Assembly (NCBI GenBank): GCA_051954235.1
Contig: JBQCHY010000038.1
Coordinates: forward strand, 1 to 64,000
Direction: 5' to 3'
Origin: 62-47 sp051954235
GTDB lineage: Bacteria; Pseudomonadota; Alphaproteobacteria; Rhizobiales; Xanthobacteraceae
DNA length: 64,000 nucleotides
Shown here: positions 1 through 8,469 of the stretch, piece after piece
How positions within the stretch are numbered: position 1 is the stretch's first letter
Layout: each line of letters opens with the position of its first letter
Translations under genes and position numbers: made by a program
The notes under the pieces: generated by a model
Database searches by the model: none
What the model was told of the DNA's origin: nothing
What the model saw: only the letters and a program-made list of their open reading frames with translations

Positions 1-1070
1 ATCCACGGGAAGGCGTTCTCCTGGCCGACCGCAACCAGCACGTCGTCGCATTCAAAGGTCACGTCCGGTTCGCCGGCCGGAACAAGTTTGCGTCGACCCT
101 TGGCGTCGTACTCGGCCTTGACCTTCTCGAACACCACGCCGGTCAGCTTGCCGTCCTTGTGCAGGAATTGCTTTGGCACAAGGAAGTTATGGATCGGAAT
201 GCCCTCGCGCGCGGCGTCTTCCTTTTCCCACGGCGAGGCTTTCATCTCCTCGAAGCCAGAGCGTACCACCACCTTGACGTCCTCGCCGCCGAGGCGGCGC
301 GCAGAGCGGCAGCAATCCATCGCAGTGTTGCCGCCGCCGAGCACGATGACGCGCTTGCCGATGGAATGGATATGGTCGAACGATACGCTGGAAAGCCAGT
401 CGATACCGATATGGATGTTGGCGGCGGCTTCCTTGCGGCCGGGAATGTCGAGATCGCGTCCGCGCGGCGCACCGGAGCCGACCACGATGGCGTCGTAGCC
501 GTCAGCGAGCAGCGCCTTCATGCTGTCAATGCGCGTGCCGCCACGGAACTCGACGCCGAGATCGAGGATGTAGTTTGTCTCCTCATCGATCACGCTGTCA
601 GGCAGGCGGAATTTCGGAATCTGCGTGCGCATCATGCCGCCGGCGCGGTTATCGCCGTCGAATACCACGCAGTCATAACCAAGCGGCGCCAAGTCGCGCG
701 CCACGGTCAGCGACGCAGGCCCGGCGCCGACCAGTGCGATGCGCTTGCCGTTTTTGGTCGCCGCCTTCTTCGGCAGCCGTGCCTTGATGTCGTCCTTGTA
801 GTCGGCTGCGACGCGCTTGAGCCGGCAGATGGCCACCGGTTCGTCCTCGACGCGGACGCGGCGACAAGCCGGCTCGCATGGACGATCGCAGGTGCGCCCG
901 AGGATTCCCGGAAACACGTTCGACTTCCAATTGATCATGTAGGCGTCGCTATAGCGGCCCGCGGCGATCAGTCGGATATATTCAGGAACCGGCGTGTGTG
1001 CCGGACAGGCCCATTGGCAATCGACCACTTTGTGAAAATAGTCAGGCGCCGCGATATCGGTCGGTTTCAT
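1..1070 (-). CDS. GltD-like FAD/NAD(P)-dependent oxidoreductase, 3' end outside window
   Basis: I translated the minus strand from ATG at 1070 (an in-frame ATG at 1076 is possible). The frame stays open for 356 codons to the window edge. The N-terminus carries the Fe-S cysteines of the glutamate synthase small subunit family (C18, C22, C61, C65, C69). An FAD Rossmann motif VGAGPAS follows, and further on an NAD(P) motif LGGGNTAMD. The family passes electrons between NAD(P)H and an iron-sulfur partner. GltD itself works with GltB, but stand-alone relatives serve ferredoxin-linked steps, for example in anaerobic aromatic pathways. No GltB is visible in the window, so the partner is unknown. The family call is firm and the specific role is open. 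Confidence 0.85.
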   Translation of the reverse strand, partial: MKPTDIAAPDYFHKVVDCQWACPAHTPVPEYIRLIAAGRYSDAYMINWKSNVFPGILGRTCDRPCEPACRRVRVEDEPVAICRLKRVAADYKDDIKARLPKKAATKNGKRIALVGAGPASLTVARDLAPLGYDCVVFDGDNRAGGMMRTQIPKFRLPDSVIDEETNYILDLGVEFRGGTRIDSMKALLADGYDAIVVGSGAPRGRDLDIPGRKEAAANIHIGIDWLSSVSFDHIHSIGKRVIVLGGGNTAMDCCRSARRLGGEDVKVVVRSGFEEMKASPWEKEDAAREGIPIHNFLVPKQFLHKDGKLTGVVFEKVKAEYDAKGRRKLVPAGEPDVTFECDDVLVAVGQENAFPW

Positions 1071-1355
1071 TCCCATCCCAAATCCGCGCTTCGGAAGGTG
1101 GGCTCGGTCGCGCGGTCTTTCGCAGTTTTCGAGCGTTCGTTGTCCCGCCCTTGTTACTTCTCTTTGGATCATGGTCTTAGAAGTATAATAATTCAATATG
1201 ATCCGCTGCGGACTGCAAATGCATTTTTAAGTGATCGGAAAGGATCAGGACGTGTTGTCGCAGCCGGATTGTGTCGCGCTGCAACATAGCCATTCGAGAC
1301 ACGCGGAGCCGATGCGCGTCAGGCGCAGGCGGCATCGCGATGAGTGCTTGGTGTT
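1071..1355. other. Intergenic region upstream of the GltD-like gene
   Basis: I find no credible gene in these 285 bases. Positions about 1180-1235 are AT-rich compared with their surroundings. On the minus strand they include a TATACT element that could serve as a -10 box for the GltD-like gene. This is a weak promoter guess. Confidence 0.3.
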
Positions 1356-2012
1356 CTAAAGATCGCTCTTCGCGAGATCCCACATCAGGCGATAGATGCC
1401 GGACGAGATGATCTGGCCAGCGCCGGCGAGGTCCAGCGGATCGAAGCGCAGCGCCATCGCTCGCGAGACCGGCTTTATGTCCGTTCCATCGATCAGCACG
1501 AACCAGTCGCCGGCGCCAGGATTGGGGCCGTCGTCCGTGAGTGACTTCGACAGGCCGGGATCGCTTTCCAGCAGATGCATCGAGATGCCGCCTTCCAGCA
1601 TCTCCGGATCGAGCCGGGGCGTCAGGAAGGCGTGCAGCTTGTCGGCATCAAGCGGACGCAGCCGGATGATGCCGAGCACGGCGCCGCGCCCTTGCCCTTT
1701 GCTCATGGTGATGCGCGCCACCGCACGGATCATGTTGCGGAAGCGGGCGATGTTCTGTTTCGACCACTCAGTTTGATTGGCGAGCGCGGTGCGGTAGGCG
1801 GGGCTGTCCAGCGCCTCGAACGTCGCGGTGGAATACAGGCTGAGATATTTCGGACTGCCGGCATGGGCGACGTAGCGCCGCGCTTCGACGAAGCCGTCGA
1901 TGCCGACGCGTTCGGCGATATGCTCGCGATCGTACCAGCGATTGAAGTCCGCTTCGTCCGCTGGATCGATATCCATCGAGGTGAGAAGCATTCCCTTGGC
2001 GGCGATTGGCAT
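1356..2012 (-). CDS. Hypothetical protein, ferredoxin-like (EthD/dimeric barrel type) fold suspected
   Basis: A 218-residue protein starts at ATG 2012 with an AAGGA-like ribosome site about 9 bases upstream. It lies 27 bp downstream of the iminopeptidase gene on the same strand, so the two are probably cotranscribed. The N-terminal phrase DEADFNRWYDREHI resembles the opening of EthD-like or DUF4286-type dimeric alpha-beta barrels. The second half (from about residue 105, GAVLGIIRLRP) may repeat the same fold. There is no signal peptide or membrane segment. I do not know its function; such proteins are often conserved hypotheticals next to catabolic genes. Confidence 0.7.
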   Translation of the reverse strand: MPIAAKGMLLTSMDIDPADEADFNRWYDREHIAERVGIDGFVEARRYVAHAGSPKYLSLYSTATFEALDSPAYRTALANQTEWSKQNIARFRNMIRAVARITMSKGQGRGAVLGIIRLRPLDADKLHAFLTPRLDPEMLEGGISMHLLESDPGLSKSLTDDGPNPGAGDWFVLIDGTDIKPVSRAMALRFDPLDLAGAGQIISSGIYRLMWDLAKSDL

Positions 2013-2039
2013 CGGCGGGTGTCCTTACATCGAGCGGTC

Positions 2040-3035
2040 TCAAAGCGAATGGCGGACCACGAGATCCGCGGTCGCCTTGATGACGGCGTCGCGGATACCG
2101 GGATCGTACAACGAATGCCCGGCGCCTTCGACAATACGAATCTCCGCCGTCGGCCACGCGGCCGCGAGCGCGTGCGATGTCGAGGGTGGGCAGAGCAGAT
2201 CGTAGCGACCCTGCACGATGATGCCGGGAATGCCGTGCAGGCGAGATGCGTTCGCAAGTAGCTGCCCCGGCGTCATGAAGCAGTCGTTGTGGAAGTAGTG
2301 GGCTTCCATGAACGGCGTCGACGGCAGCGGGTGCGATGACGTCAGCGACGGAAGATCGAACCGCGTTCGTTTAGGTGTATGTTCGGAAAGGATGCGCTCG
2401 GTGTCGTGCCAGGCCCGCGCGGCTGGGCCATGGATCGCCGGATCGGGATCGAGGATGCGCCGCCAATAGGCATCGAGCGGCTTGGCGCGTTCCTCCGGCG
2501 TCAGCAGGCTGAGGAAGTCGTCGTTGAGTCCGGGATAGAGACGCGGCAGCATATCGCAGAAGGCTGCGCCGACCTCGGCGCGGGTGCCGAGAAACGTCGC
2601 GCGCAACACGATGCCGATGACGCGTTCGGGGTGGGCTTCCGCGTAGGCCAACGCCAGCGTGGCGCCCCATGAGCCGCCGCTGACCAGCCATCGCCCGATG
2701 CCGAGCGCATCGCGGATCGCTTCCATGTCGGCGATCAGATGCGGCAACGTGTTGGCGTCGCGGCCGCCTTTCGGCCGGCTGCGTCCGCAGCCGCGCTGAT
2801 CGAACAGCACCGCACGGCAACGCCTGGGGTCGAACAGCTTGCGATGGTCGGGCTGGCAGCCGCTGCCGGGGCCGCCATGCAGATACACCGCCGGCATGCC
2901 GTCGGGGTTGCCGACGGTCTCCACGTAGAGTTCGTGGCCGTCGCCGACCGGCAGCATCTGCGCCGTCAGCGGTGCGTAGGGGTCGGAGCGGTCGTTCGCC
3001 GGCGGTCCGGCCGCGTCAGGCATCATCGTCTGCAT
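2040..3035 (-). CDS. pip: Prolyl iminopeptidase (alpha/beta hydrolase, S33)
   Basis: A 331-residue protein of the size usual for bacterial proline iminopeptidases, which remove N-terminal proline from peptides in the cytoplasm. The oxyanion-hole motif HGGPGSG is at residues 53-59, followed by FDQRGCGRS at about 78-86. The nucleophile elbow GGSWG places the catalytic serine at S122. The C-terminal GAGHSLYD carries the catalytic histidine. The start at 3035 lacks a clear ribosome site, and in-frame ATGs lie a few codons further in. The hypothetical gene at 1356-2012 follows 27 bp downstream. The 275-bp gap to the divergent amidase gene must hold both promoters. Confidence 0.92.
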   Translation of the reverse strand: MQTMMPDAAGPPANDRSDPYAPLTAQMLPVGDGHELYVETVGNPDGMPAVYLHGGPGSGCQPDHRKLFDPRRCRAVLFDQRGCGRSRPKGGRDANTLPHLIADMEAIRDALGIGRWLVSGGSWGATLALAYAEAHPERVIGIVLRATFLGTRAEVGAAFCDMLPRLYPGLNDDFLSLLTPEERAKPLDAYWRRILDPDPAIHGPAARAWHDTERILSEHTPKRTRFDLPSLTSSHPLPSTPFMEAHYFHNDCFMTPGQLLANASRLHGIPGIIVQGRYDLLCPPSTSHALAAAWPTAEIRIVEGAGHSLYDPGIRDAVIKATADLVVRHSL

Positions 3036-3310
3036 TCGCTTGCAACTGCGGCGGGCTCATGTACGGGCGGCATGATCGTTTACCTCCAGCTTACGGCGTT
3101 TCAATTCCAGGGCCATTGTCAATTCGGAGGAGGCGGTGACGTCCAGCGGATCCGGTGAAGCATATCGCGATGCAACAATTTCCGCGCGTCGATATCCGGA
3201 GCCAGGCGGACGAACACGGTTGCATTTCGCGGGTGGCAATCCGCCTGAAAACGCCGTAACGCTCGGAGAGCGGCAGTCGACAAGACCGCGATCGAGGATG
3301 GAGCGAGTTG

Positions 3311-4711
3311 ATGGATAACCTTTGGCGTCTCCCGGCAACCGAACTGGCCGCGCTGGTTCGTTCGCGAAAAGTATCGGCGGCGGAGGCGGCGAAGGCGGCG
3401 TTGGCGCGGCTCGAAGCGGTCAACCCGAAGATCAATGCGGTGGTGGACTATCGGCCGGACGATACGCTGGCGCAGGCGGCGGCGGTGGACAAGGCGATTG
3501 CCGAGGGCAACGATCCCGGCGTGCTGGCCGGTGTGCCCGTGACCGTCAAAGTCAACGTCGACCAGGCCGGCTTCGCCACCACCAACGGCCTCAAGGCGCA
3601 GCGCGATCACATCGCCAAGGAAGACAATCCGGTGGTGGCGAACATGCGCCGCGCCGGCGCGGTGGTCGTCGGCCGCACCAACACGCCGGCATTCTCGTTC
3701 CGCTGGTTCGCCAACAATCAGGTCCACGGCCATACCAGGAATCCGCGCGATCCGGGGCGCACGCCGGGCGGCTCGTCGGGCGGCGCGGGATCGGCCACCG
3801 CCGCCGGCATCGGTCATATCGGCCATGGCACCGATATCGCCGGATCGGTGCGCTATCCGGCTTACGCTTGCGGCATTCACGGTTTGCGGCCGACGCTGGG
3901 GCGTATCGCCGCCCACAACCTCTCGCTGCCGGAGCGCCCGTTGTGTCCGCAGATTTCCGCCGTCTCCGGTCCGCTGGCGCGGACCATCGGCGACTTGCGC
4001 ATCGCGCTCGCCGCGATGTCGCAACAGGACGTGCGCGATCCGTGGTGGGTGCCGGCGCCGCTCGAAGGGCCGCCGATGTCGCGCCGCGCGGCACTTTGCC
4101 TGCGGCCCGACGGGCTCGAAACGGTGCCTGAAGTCATCGATGCGTTGAAAGACGCCGCGCGTCGGTTGCAAAGCGCGGGCTGGACGGTGGAAGAAGTCGC
4201 CAACACGCCGCCGCTCAACGAAGCAGCCGAGTTGCAACGCAAGTTTTGGCTCGGCGACGGTTTCGACGCGATGCTGGCGGTGGCCGAAAAGGAAGGCGAT
4301 CCCGGCGCGCTGGCGTGCCTGCGCGGCAGTCGCGACAAGGTCTATCCGCTCGATGCAGCGGGGCTCTCGGCAATCGTGCAGCGCCGCGCCGCGTTGACGC
4401 GCGCATGGCAACTCTTTCTGCAAGATTATCCCGTGCTGGTGATGCCGGTGTCCGGCGAACTGCCGTTCGAGGATCAACTCGATCTCAAGGACAACGCATC
4501 GTTCGCGCGGGTGTGGCGAGCGCAGATGCCGCAAGTCGGCATTCCCTTCATGGGACTGCCGGGCCTGACGGTGACGACGGGCTTGGTCGGGCGCGTGCCG
4601 GTCGGCGTGCAGGTGGTCGCGGGGCGTTATCGCGAAGACCTGTGCCTGCTCGCTGGCGAAGCGATCGAGGCGGGCGGTACGCCGTCGTCGCCGGTCGATC
4701 CGGTTAGTTGA
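3311..4711 (+). CDS. Amidase, amidase-signature family
   Basis: A 466-residue cytoplasmic hydrolase of carboxamides. The complete Ser-cisSer-Lys catalytic triad of the amidase-signature family is present: K80 in VTVKVN, S155 in GGSSGG and nucleophile S179 in DIAGSVRYP. The 75- and 24-residue spacings match those of fatty acid amide hydrolase. A TTG lies just before the chosen ATG at 3311. The substrate cannot be read from the sequence, and GatA is unlikely because gatB and gatC are absent. The gpx gene follows after 13 bp, so amidase, gpx, the DUF3297 gene and the tartrate dehydratase gene are probably cotranscribed. Confidence 0.92.
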   Translation: MDNLWRLPATELAALVRSRKVSAAEAAKAALARLEAVNPKINAVVDYRPDDTLAQAAAVDKAIAEGNDPGVLAGVPVTVKVNVDQAGFATTNGLKAQRDHIAKEDNPVVANMRRAGAVVVGRTNTPAFSFRWFANNQVHGHTRNPRDPGRTPGGSSGGAGSATAAGIGHIGHGTDIAGSVRYPAYACGIHGLRPTLGRIAAHNLSLPERPLCPQISAVSGPLARTIGDLRIALAAMSQQDVRDPWWVPAPLEGPPMSRRAALCLRPDGLETVPEVIDALKDAARRLQSAGWTVEEVANTPPLNEAAELQRKFWLGDGFDAMLAVAEKEGDPGALACLRGSRDKVYPLDAAGLSAIVQRRAALTRAWQLFLQDYPVLVMPVSGELPFEDQLDLKDNASFARVWRAQMPQVGIPFMGLPGLTVTTGLVGRVPVGVQVVAGRYREDLCLLAGEAIEAGGTPSSPVDPVS

Positions 4712-4724
4712 GGAGACGCGAGCG

Positions 4725-5201
4725 ATGACAGGCATCTTCGATTTCTCGGCTCGTGCGCTCGATGGGCATGACGTCCCGTTGAAGGAGTTCGAAGGCAAGG
4801 CGCTGTTGATCGTCAACACCGCCAGTGCCTGCGGCTTCACTCCGCAATACAAGGGCCTTGAGGAACTCTATCGCCAATATGAGCCGCGCGGCTTCGCCGT
4901 GCTCGGCTTCCCGTGCAACCAGTTCGGGCAGCAGGAGCGGGGTAACTCTGCGGAGATCGCGGCGTTCTGCGACAGCAGATACGCGGTGACGTTTCCGATG
5001 TTCGAGAAGATCGACGTCAACGGCGACGCCGCGCACCCGTTGTACAAATTTCTGAAACGTGAGAAAGCGGGCCTGCTCGGCCCGTCGATCAAATGGAATT
5101 TCACCAAGTTCCTGATCGACAAGACGGGCAGGGTGGTGGCACGGCATCCGCCGACCACACGACCCGAAAGTCTGACCAGGGAAATCGAGGCGCTGCTTTG
5201 A
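4725..5201 (+). CDS. Glutathione peroxidase, cysteine type
   Basis: A 158-residue thiol peroxidase that reduces hydrogen and organic peroxides using glutathione or thioredoxin. The peroxidatic cysteine is C36 in NTASACGFTP. The conserved glutamine lies in FPCNQFG and the tryptophan in KWNFTKF, completing the Cys-Gln-Trp-Asn site. Length is normal for bacterial BtuE/Gpo-type enzymes. It starts 13 bp after the amidase with a GGAGACG ribosome site. Its stop overlaps the TTG start of the next gene, a sign of translational coupling. Confidence 0.95.
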   Translation: MTGIFDFSARALDGHDVPLKEFEGKALLIVNTASACGFTPQYKGLEELYRQYEPRGFAVLGFPCNQFGQQERGNSAEIAAFCDSRYAVTFPMFEKIDVNGDAAHPLYKFLKREKAGLLGPSIKWNFTKFLIDKTGRVVARHPPTTRPESLTREIEALL

Positions 5202-5464
5202 ACGAGAACACCAACCCATCGCCGGCCCAACTGCCGGACCGGCTGTCGACCGATCCACGTAGCCCGTATTACAACGCCGATCTGCTGGCCTACGATATCG
5301 GCGTGCGCTTCAAGGGCGTCGAGAAGAACAACGTCGAGGAGTACTGCGTCAGCGAAGGCTGGATACGCGTGCCGGCCGGCGTCGCCAAGGACCGCCATGG
5401 CAATCCGCTGACCATCAAGCTGAGCGGCACGGTCGAGCCGTATTTCCGCGACAGCACAAGTTGA
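5198..5464 (+). CDS. DUF3297 family protein with TTG start
   Basis: An 88-residue protein of the DUF3297 family, recognised by the phrases DRLSTDPRSPYYNADLL and FKGVEKNNVEEYCVSEGWIR with a C-terminal GNPLTIKL. The start I prefer is TTG at 5198, because homologues begin close to this point, a GAGG lies about 8 bases upstream, and the TTGA overlap with the glutathione peroxidase stop suggests coupling. An upstream ATG at 5093 in the same frame would read through gpx and is rejected. The function is unknown. Confidence 0.85.
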   Translation: MNENTNPSPAQLPDRLSTDPRSPYYNADLLAYDIGVRFKGVEKNNVEEYCVSEGWIRVPAGVAKDRHGNPLTIKLSGTVEPYFRDSTS

Positions 5465-5484
5465 CCGGCGCAAGAGGATTCACG

Positions 5485-6654
5485 ATGTCCGTTCGCATTG
5501 TCGACGTGCGCGAGGTGACGAAGCCGATCGCCTCCGCGATCCGCAACGCCTATATCGATTTCTCGAAGATGACGACGAGCCTCGTGGCCGTCGTCACCAA
5601 TGTCGAGCGCAACGGCAAGCCGGTGGTCGGCTACGGCTTCAATTCGAACGGCCGCTACGGACAGGGCGGGCTGATCCGCGAGCGTTTCGCGAAGCGGATC
5701 ACCGAAGCCGATCCGAAGACGTTGCTTGACGACAGCGGTGACAATCTCGATCCGGATAAAGTCTGGTCGACGTTGATGACTAACGAGAAGCCGGGCGGGC
5801 ACGGCGAACGTTCGGTGGCGGTCGGCACCATCGACATGGCGGTGTGGGATGCGGTGGCGAAGATCGCGAACAAGCCGCTGTTTCGTTTGCTTGCGGAACG
5901 TCATGGTCGCACCGCCGATCCGCGCGTGTTCGTCTATGCGGCGGGCGGCTATTACTATCCCGGCAAGGGTCTCGATAAACTACGGCAGGAGATGCGCGGC
6001 TATCTCGATCGCGGGTACAGCGTCGTCAAGATGAAAATTGGTGGCGCGTCGATTGATGAGGATCGCGAACGCATCGAAGCGGTGTTGAAGGAAATCGGAT
6101 CGCAGGCGCAACTGGCGGTCGATGCCAACGGCCGCTTCGATCTCGAAACCGCGATCGCCTACGCCAAGATGCTGCGCGACTATCCGCTGTTCTGGTACGA
6201 GGAAGCCGGCGATCCGCTCGACTATCAGTTGCAGGCGGCACTCGCGGAATTCTATCCGGGACCGATGGCGACCGGTGAAAACCTGTTCAGCCATCAGGAT
6301 GCGCGCAATCTCATTCGTTACGGCGGCATGCGGCCGGATCGCGACTTCCTGCAATTCGATTGCGCGTTGTCGTATGGGCTTTGCGAGTATCAGCGCACAT
6401 TGCAGGTGTTGAAAACGCACGGCTGGTCGCCGTCGCGGTGCATTCCGCATGGCGGCCATCAGATGTCGTTGAACATCGCGGCTGGTCTCGGGCTCGGCGG
6501 CAACGAGAGCTATCCCGATCTGTTCCAGCCCTATGGCGGCTTCCCCGACGGCGTGAAGGTCGAGAACGGTTACATCACCATGCCGGAGTTGCCGGGCATC
6601 GGCTTCGAGGGCAAGGCCGATCTTGCCGCTGAAATGCGGGCGCTTTCAGCCTAG
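5485..6654 (+). CDS. tarD: D(-)-tartrate dehydratase, enolase superfamily
   Basis: A 389-residue enolase-superfamily enzyme that closely resembles, from memory, the characterised D-tartrate dehydratase of Bradyrhizobium japonicum, which converts D-tartrate to oxaloacetate. The catalytic lysine K184 lies in VVKMKIGG and the catalytic H322 in CIPHGGHQM, matching the published numbering. Mg-binding acids are expected at D213 (DANGRF), E239 and E265 (ATGENLF). ATG 5485 is chosen over the TTG at 5461 because AAGAGGA lies 7 bases upstream and homologues start MSVRIVDVRE. It is the last gene of the probable amidase-gpx-DUF3297 run. Confidence 0.95.
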   Translation: MSVRIVDVREVTKPIASAIRNAYIDFSKMTTSLVAVVTNVERNGKPVVGYGFNSNGRYGQGGLIRERFAKRITEADPKTLLDDSGDNLDPDKVWSTLMTNEKPGGHGERSVAVGTIDMAVWDAVAKIANKPLFRLLAERHGRTADPRVFVYAAGGYYYPGKGLDKLRQEMRGYLDRGYSVVKMKIGGASIDEDRERIEAVLKEIGSQAQLAVDANGRFDLETAIAYAKMLRDYPLFWYEEAGDPLDYQLQAALAEFYPGPMATGENLFSHQDARNLIRYGGMRPDRDFLQFDCALSYGLCEYQRTLQVLKTHGWSPSRCIPHGGHQMSLNIAAGLGLGGNESYPDLFQPYGGFPDGVKVENGYITMPELPGIGFEGKADLAAEMRALSA

Positions 6655-6841
6655 GATTTGCGGCGGGATTCTTGCGGCGATACGAAGGCGCGATTGTGGC
6701 AGCGAATTCGGTACCAAACCGGGCTTTCCGACAAGCTTCAATCTTAAAATAATTTACCGAACGGCCGGTCCGAGGATTGCAATGCGGGGCAAAGTCCGCA
6801 AACTGTCCCCGCCGTCAGAACGACAATCAACAGGGGGACGG
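6655..6841. other. Leader region of the ABC importer operon
   Basis: This 187-bp gap holds the AT-rich operator-like motif at 6735-6756. It also holds a GC hairpin at about 6783-6813 (GCGGGGC pairing with GTCCCCGC) shortly before the ABC ATPase gene. An in-frame ATG at 6782 could extend the ATPase. I prefer 6842 because AGGGGGAC precedes it. The hairpin fits no riboswitch class I know. Confidence 0.4.
6735..6756 (+). promoter_or_regulatory. Candidate operator, copy 1
   Basis: The core CTTCAATCTTAAAATAATT belongs to a set of similar AT-rich sites that also lie upstream of the NicX/flavin reductase pair, the hydrolase operon, the enoyl-CoA hydratase and the CoA ligase-RidA gene. A MarR protein encoded nearby is the most likely binder, which is inference. 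Confidence 0.5.
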
Positions 6842-7687
6842 ATGCAGGTGCCGTTGCGGCCGGAGATCGACACCGGAACCGGAGCTACGTCCGGTGAACG
6901 CGCGCGCGCCATCATCGAAATCGCGTCCGTCTCGAAGCGGTTCGAAACCTCGGGCCGCAAAAGCCACCTCGCGCTCTCCGATATCAACCTCACCGTTAAT
7001 GACGGCGCGTTCGTCTCGATTCTCGGGCCGTCCGGTTGCGGCAAGTCCACGTTGCTATACATCGTCGGCGGCTTCGTGGCGCCGAGCGAAGGCGTTGCGC
7101 GTATGAAAGGCGCGGCAATCACCGGGCCGGGGCCGGATCGCGGGCCGGTGTTTCAGGAGTTCGCGCTGTTTCCGTGGAAGACCGTGCTCGGCAACGTGAT
7201 GTACGGCTTGCGGCAACAGGGCGTGAAGCGCACTGAGGCGGAAGCGCAGAGCCTTCGGCTGATCGAGATGGTCGGGCTCAAGGGTTTTGAGCATTTCTAT
7301 CCGAAGGAATTGTCCGGCGGCATGAAGCAGCGTGTCGCCATCGCGCGCACGCTGGCCTATCGTCCGTCGGTGTTGCTGATGGACGAACCGTTCGGCGCGC
7401 TCGATGCGCATACCCGCACGCGGTTGCAGAACGATCTACTCAACATCTGGGAACGGGATCGGAAGACGGTGCTGTTCGTCACGCATTCGGTCGAAGAGGC
7501 GGTGTTCCTCTCCGACAAGGTGGTGGTGATGACGCGCGCGCCGGGTCGTATCAAGCAGATCGTCGATATCGACCTGCTGCGCCCGCGCGTTCGCGCCGAG
7601 TTGCTGCTGGATTCGCGTTATCAGAAATACGTCGTCGATATCGAGCGGATGATCGACGACGGCCGCGACGACGCGGAGCGTTCGTGA
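6842..7687 (+). CDS. ABC transporter ATP-binding protein, NitT/TauT type
   Basis: A 281-residue ATPase of the SsuB/TauB-like group that powers uptake of sulfonates, nitrate or aromatic acids. The Walker A motif is GPSGCGKST, the Q-loop lies in PVFQEFALFPW, the signature is LSGGMKQRVAIAR and the Walker B is VLLMDEPFGALD. The start at 6842 is supported by AGGGGGAC upstream. The stop overlaps the GTG of the first permease, so the three genes form a tight operon. The candidate operator about 90 bp upstream links it to the catabolic cluster. The substrate is unknown; an aromatic or amino-aromatic acid is inferred from context. Confidence 0.93.
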   Translation: MQVPLRPEIDTGTGATSGERARAIIEIASVSKRFETSGRKSHLALSDINLTVNDGAFVSILGPSGCGKSTLLYIVGGFVAPSEGVARMKGAAITGPGPDRGPVFQEFALFPWKTVLGNVMYGLRQQGVKRTEAEAQSLRLIEMVGLKGFEHFYPKELSGGMKQRVAIARTLAYRPSVLLMDEPFGALDAHTRTRLQNDLLNIWERDRKTVLFVTHSVEEAVFLSDKVVVMTRAPGRIKQIVDIDLLRPRVRAELLLDSRYQKYVVDIERMIDDGRDDAERS

Positions 7688-8469
7688 CATCCGCGCGCGG
7701 CATCGTCGCAAAGCTGTCGCCGCTCTTGGCCTGTCTTGGGCTGCTGGCGGTGTGGCAGGTTGCGGCGCTGTGGCTCGACACTGAAAGTTTCCCGACCGCA
7801 TGGCATGCCTTGCAGACGGTGCCGCAGGTGTTGGGCGATCCGGAACAGCTTCTCAATATTCTCGATTCGATCCGCCGCATGGTGATCGGCTTCTCGCTGG
7901 CGGTCCTGATCGCGATTCCGCTGGGCCTTGCGATGGGGCGCAGCGCGCGCGTCGCGGCATTCTTCAATCCGCTGCTGATGATGATCTATCCGGTGCCGAA
8001 GGCGGCGCTGATGCCGGTCATCATGTTGTGGCTCGGCGTCGGCGATGCCTCGAAGACGCTAGTGATTTTCCTCGGCGTCAGCCTGCCGGTGATCTATCAT
8101 TCGTTTCAGGGTGCCAAGGCCGTCGAGGAGAAGATGCTGTGGTCCGGTGCGGCGATGGGGCTGAACGGCCTGCAACGCATGATCCGGATCGTGCTGCCGG
8201 CGGCGCTGCCGGAAATCCTCACCGGCTGCCGCACCGGTCTGGTGCTGGCGCTGATCACCATGGTGACGAGCGAGATGATCGCGCGGCAATCGGGCGCCGG
8301 CAACATCCTGTTCAACGCCATGGACATGGCGCAATACGACACCGTGTTCGCGATGATCATCATCATCGGTGCGCTCGGCATCGTGCTCGATGCGGCGTTC
8401 GACAAGCTGCGTTGGCGGCTGGTGAGGTGGGCCGAGCCGCATCAGGAAATTCTGCTGGGGGCGTCATGA
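7684..8469 (+). CDS. ABC transporter permease, NitT/TauT type (first)
   Basis: A 261-residue inner-membrane permease with about six hydrophobic segments. A BPD-type inner-membrane signature falls in the segment around MVTSEMIARQSGAGNILF. The GTG start at 7684 overlaps the ATPase stop. Its own end overlaps the ATG of the second permease by 4 bp. It should form a heterodimer with that permease, coupled to the ATPase at 6842. The binding protein is probably the product of the gene at 11492. Confidence 0.9.
   Translation: MTSARGIVAKLSPLLACLGLLAVWQVAALWLDTESFPTAWHALQTVPQVLGDPEQLLNILDSIRRMVIGFSLAVLIAIPLGLAMGRSARVAAFFNPLLMMIYPVPKAALMPVIMLWLGVGDASKTLVIFLGVSLPVIYHSFQGAKAVEEKMLWSGAAMGLNGLQRMIRIVLPAALPEILTGCRTGLVLALITMVTSEMIARQSGAGNILFNAMDMAQYDTVFAMIIIIGALGIVLDAAFDKLRWRLVRWAEPHQEILLGAS

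Noticed and set aside
159..1289. Long plus-strand reading frame of 376 codons over the GltD-like gene
   Set aside because: It is antisense to a gene with clear Fe-S, FAD and NAD(P) motifs; composition is Arg/Ala/His-rich as expected of a GC-rich shadow frame.
1177..1383. 68-codon minus-strand frame between the first two genes
   Set aside because: It overlaps the end of the hypothetical gene and the AT-rich promoter of the GltD-like gene; composition is not protein-like.
3119..4852. Minus-strand frame of 577 codons opposite the amidase
   Set aside because: The amidase has a complete catalytic triad on the plus strand; the antisense frame has no recognisable domain.
6783..6813. Hairpin before the ABC ATPase as a riboswitch
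   Set aside because: It has only a simple GCGGGGC/GTCCCCGC stem and none of the conserved boxes of the cobalamin, TPP or other riboswitch classes that I can recall.
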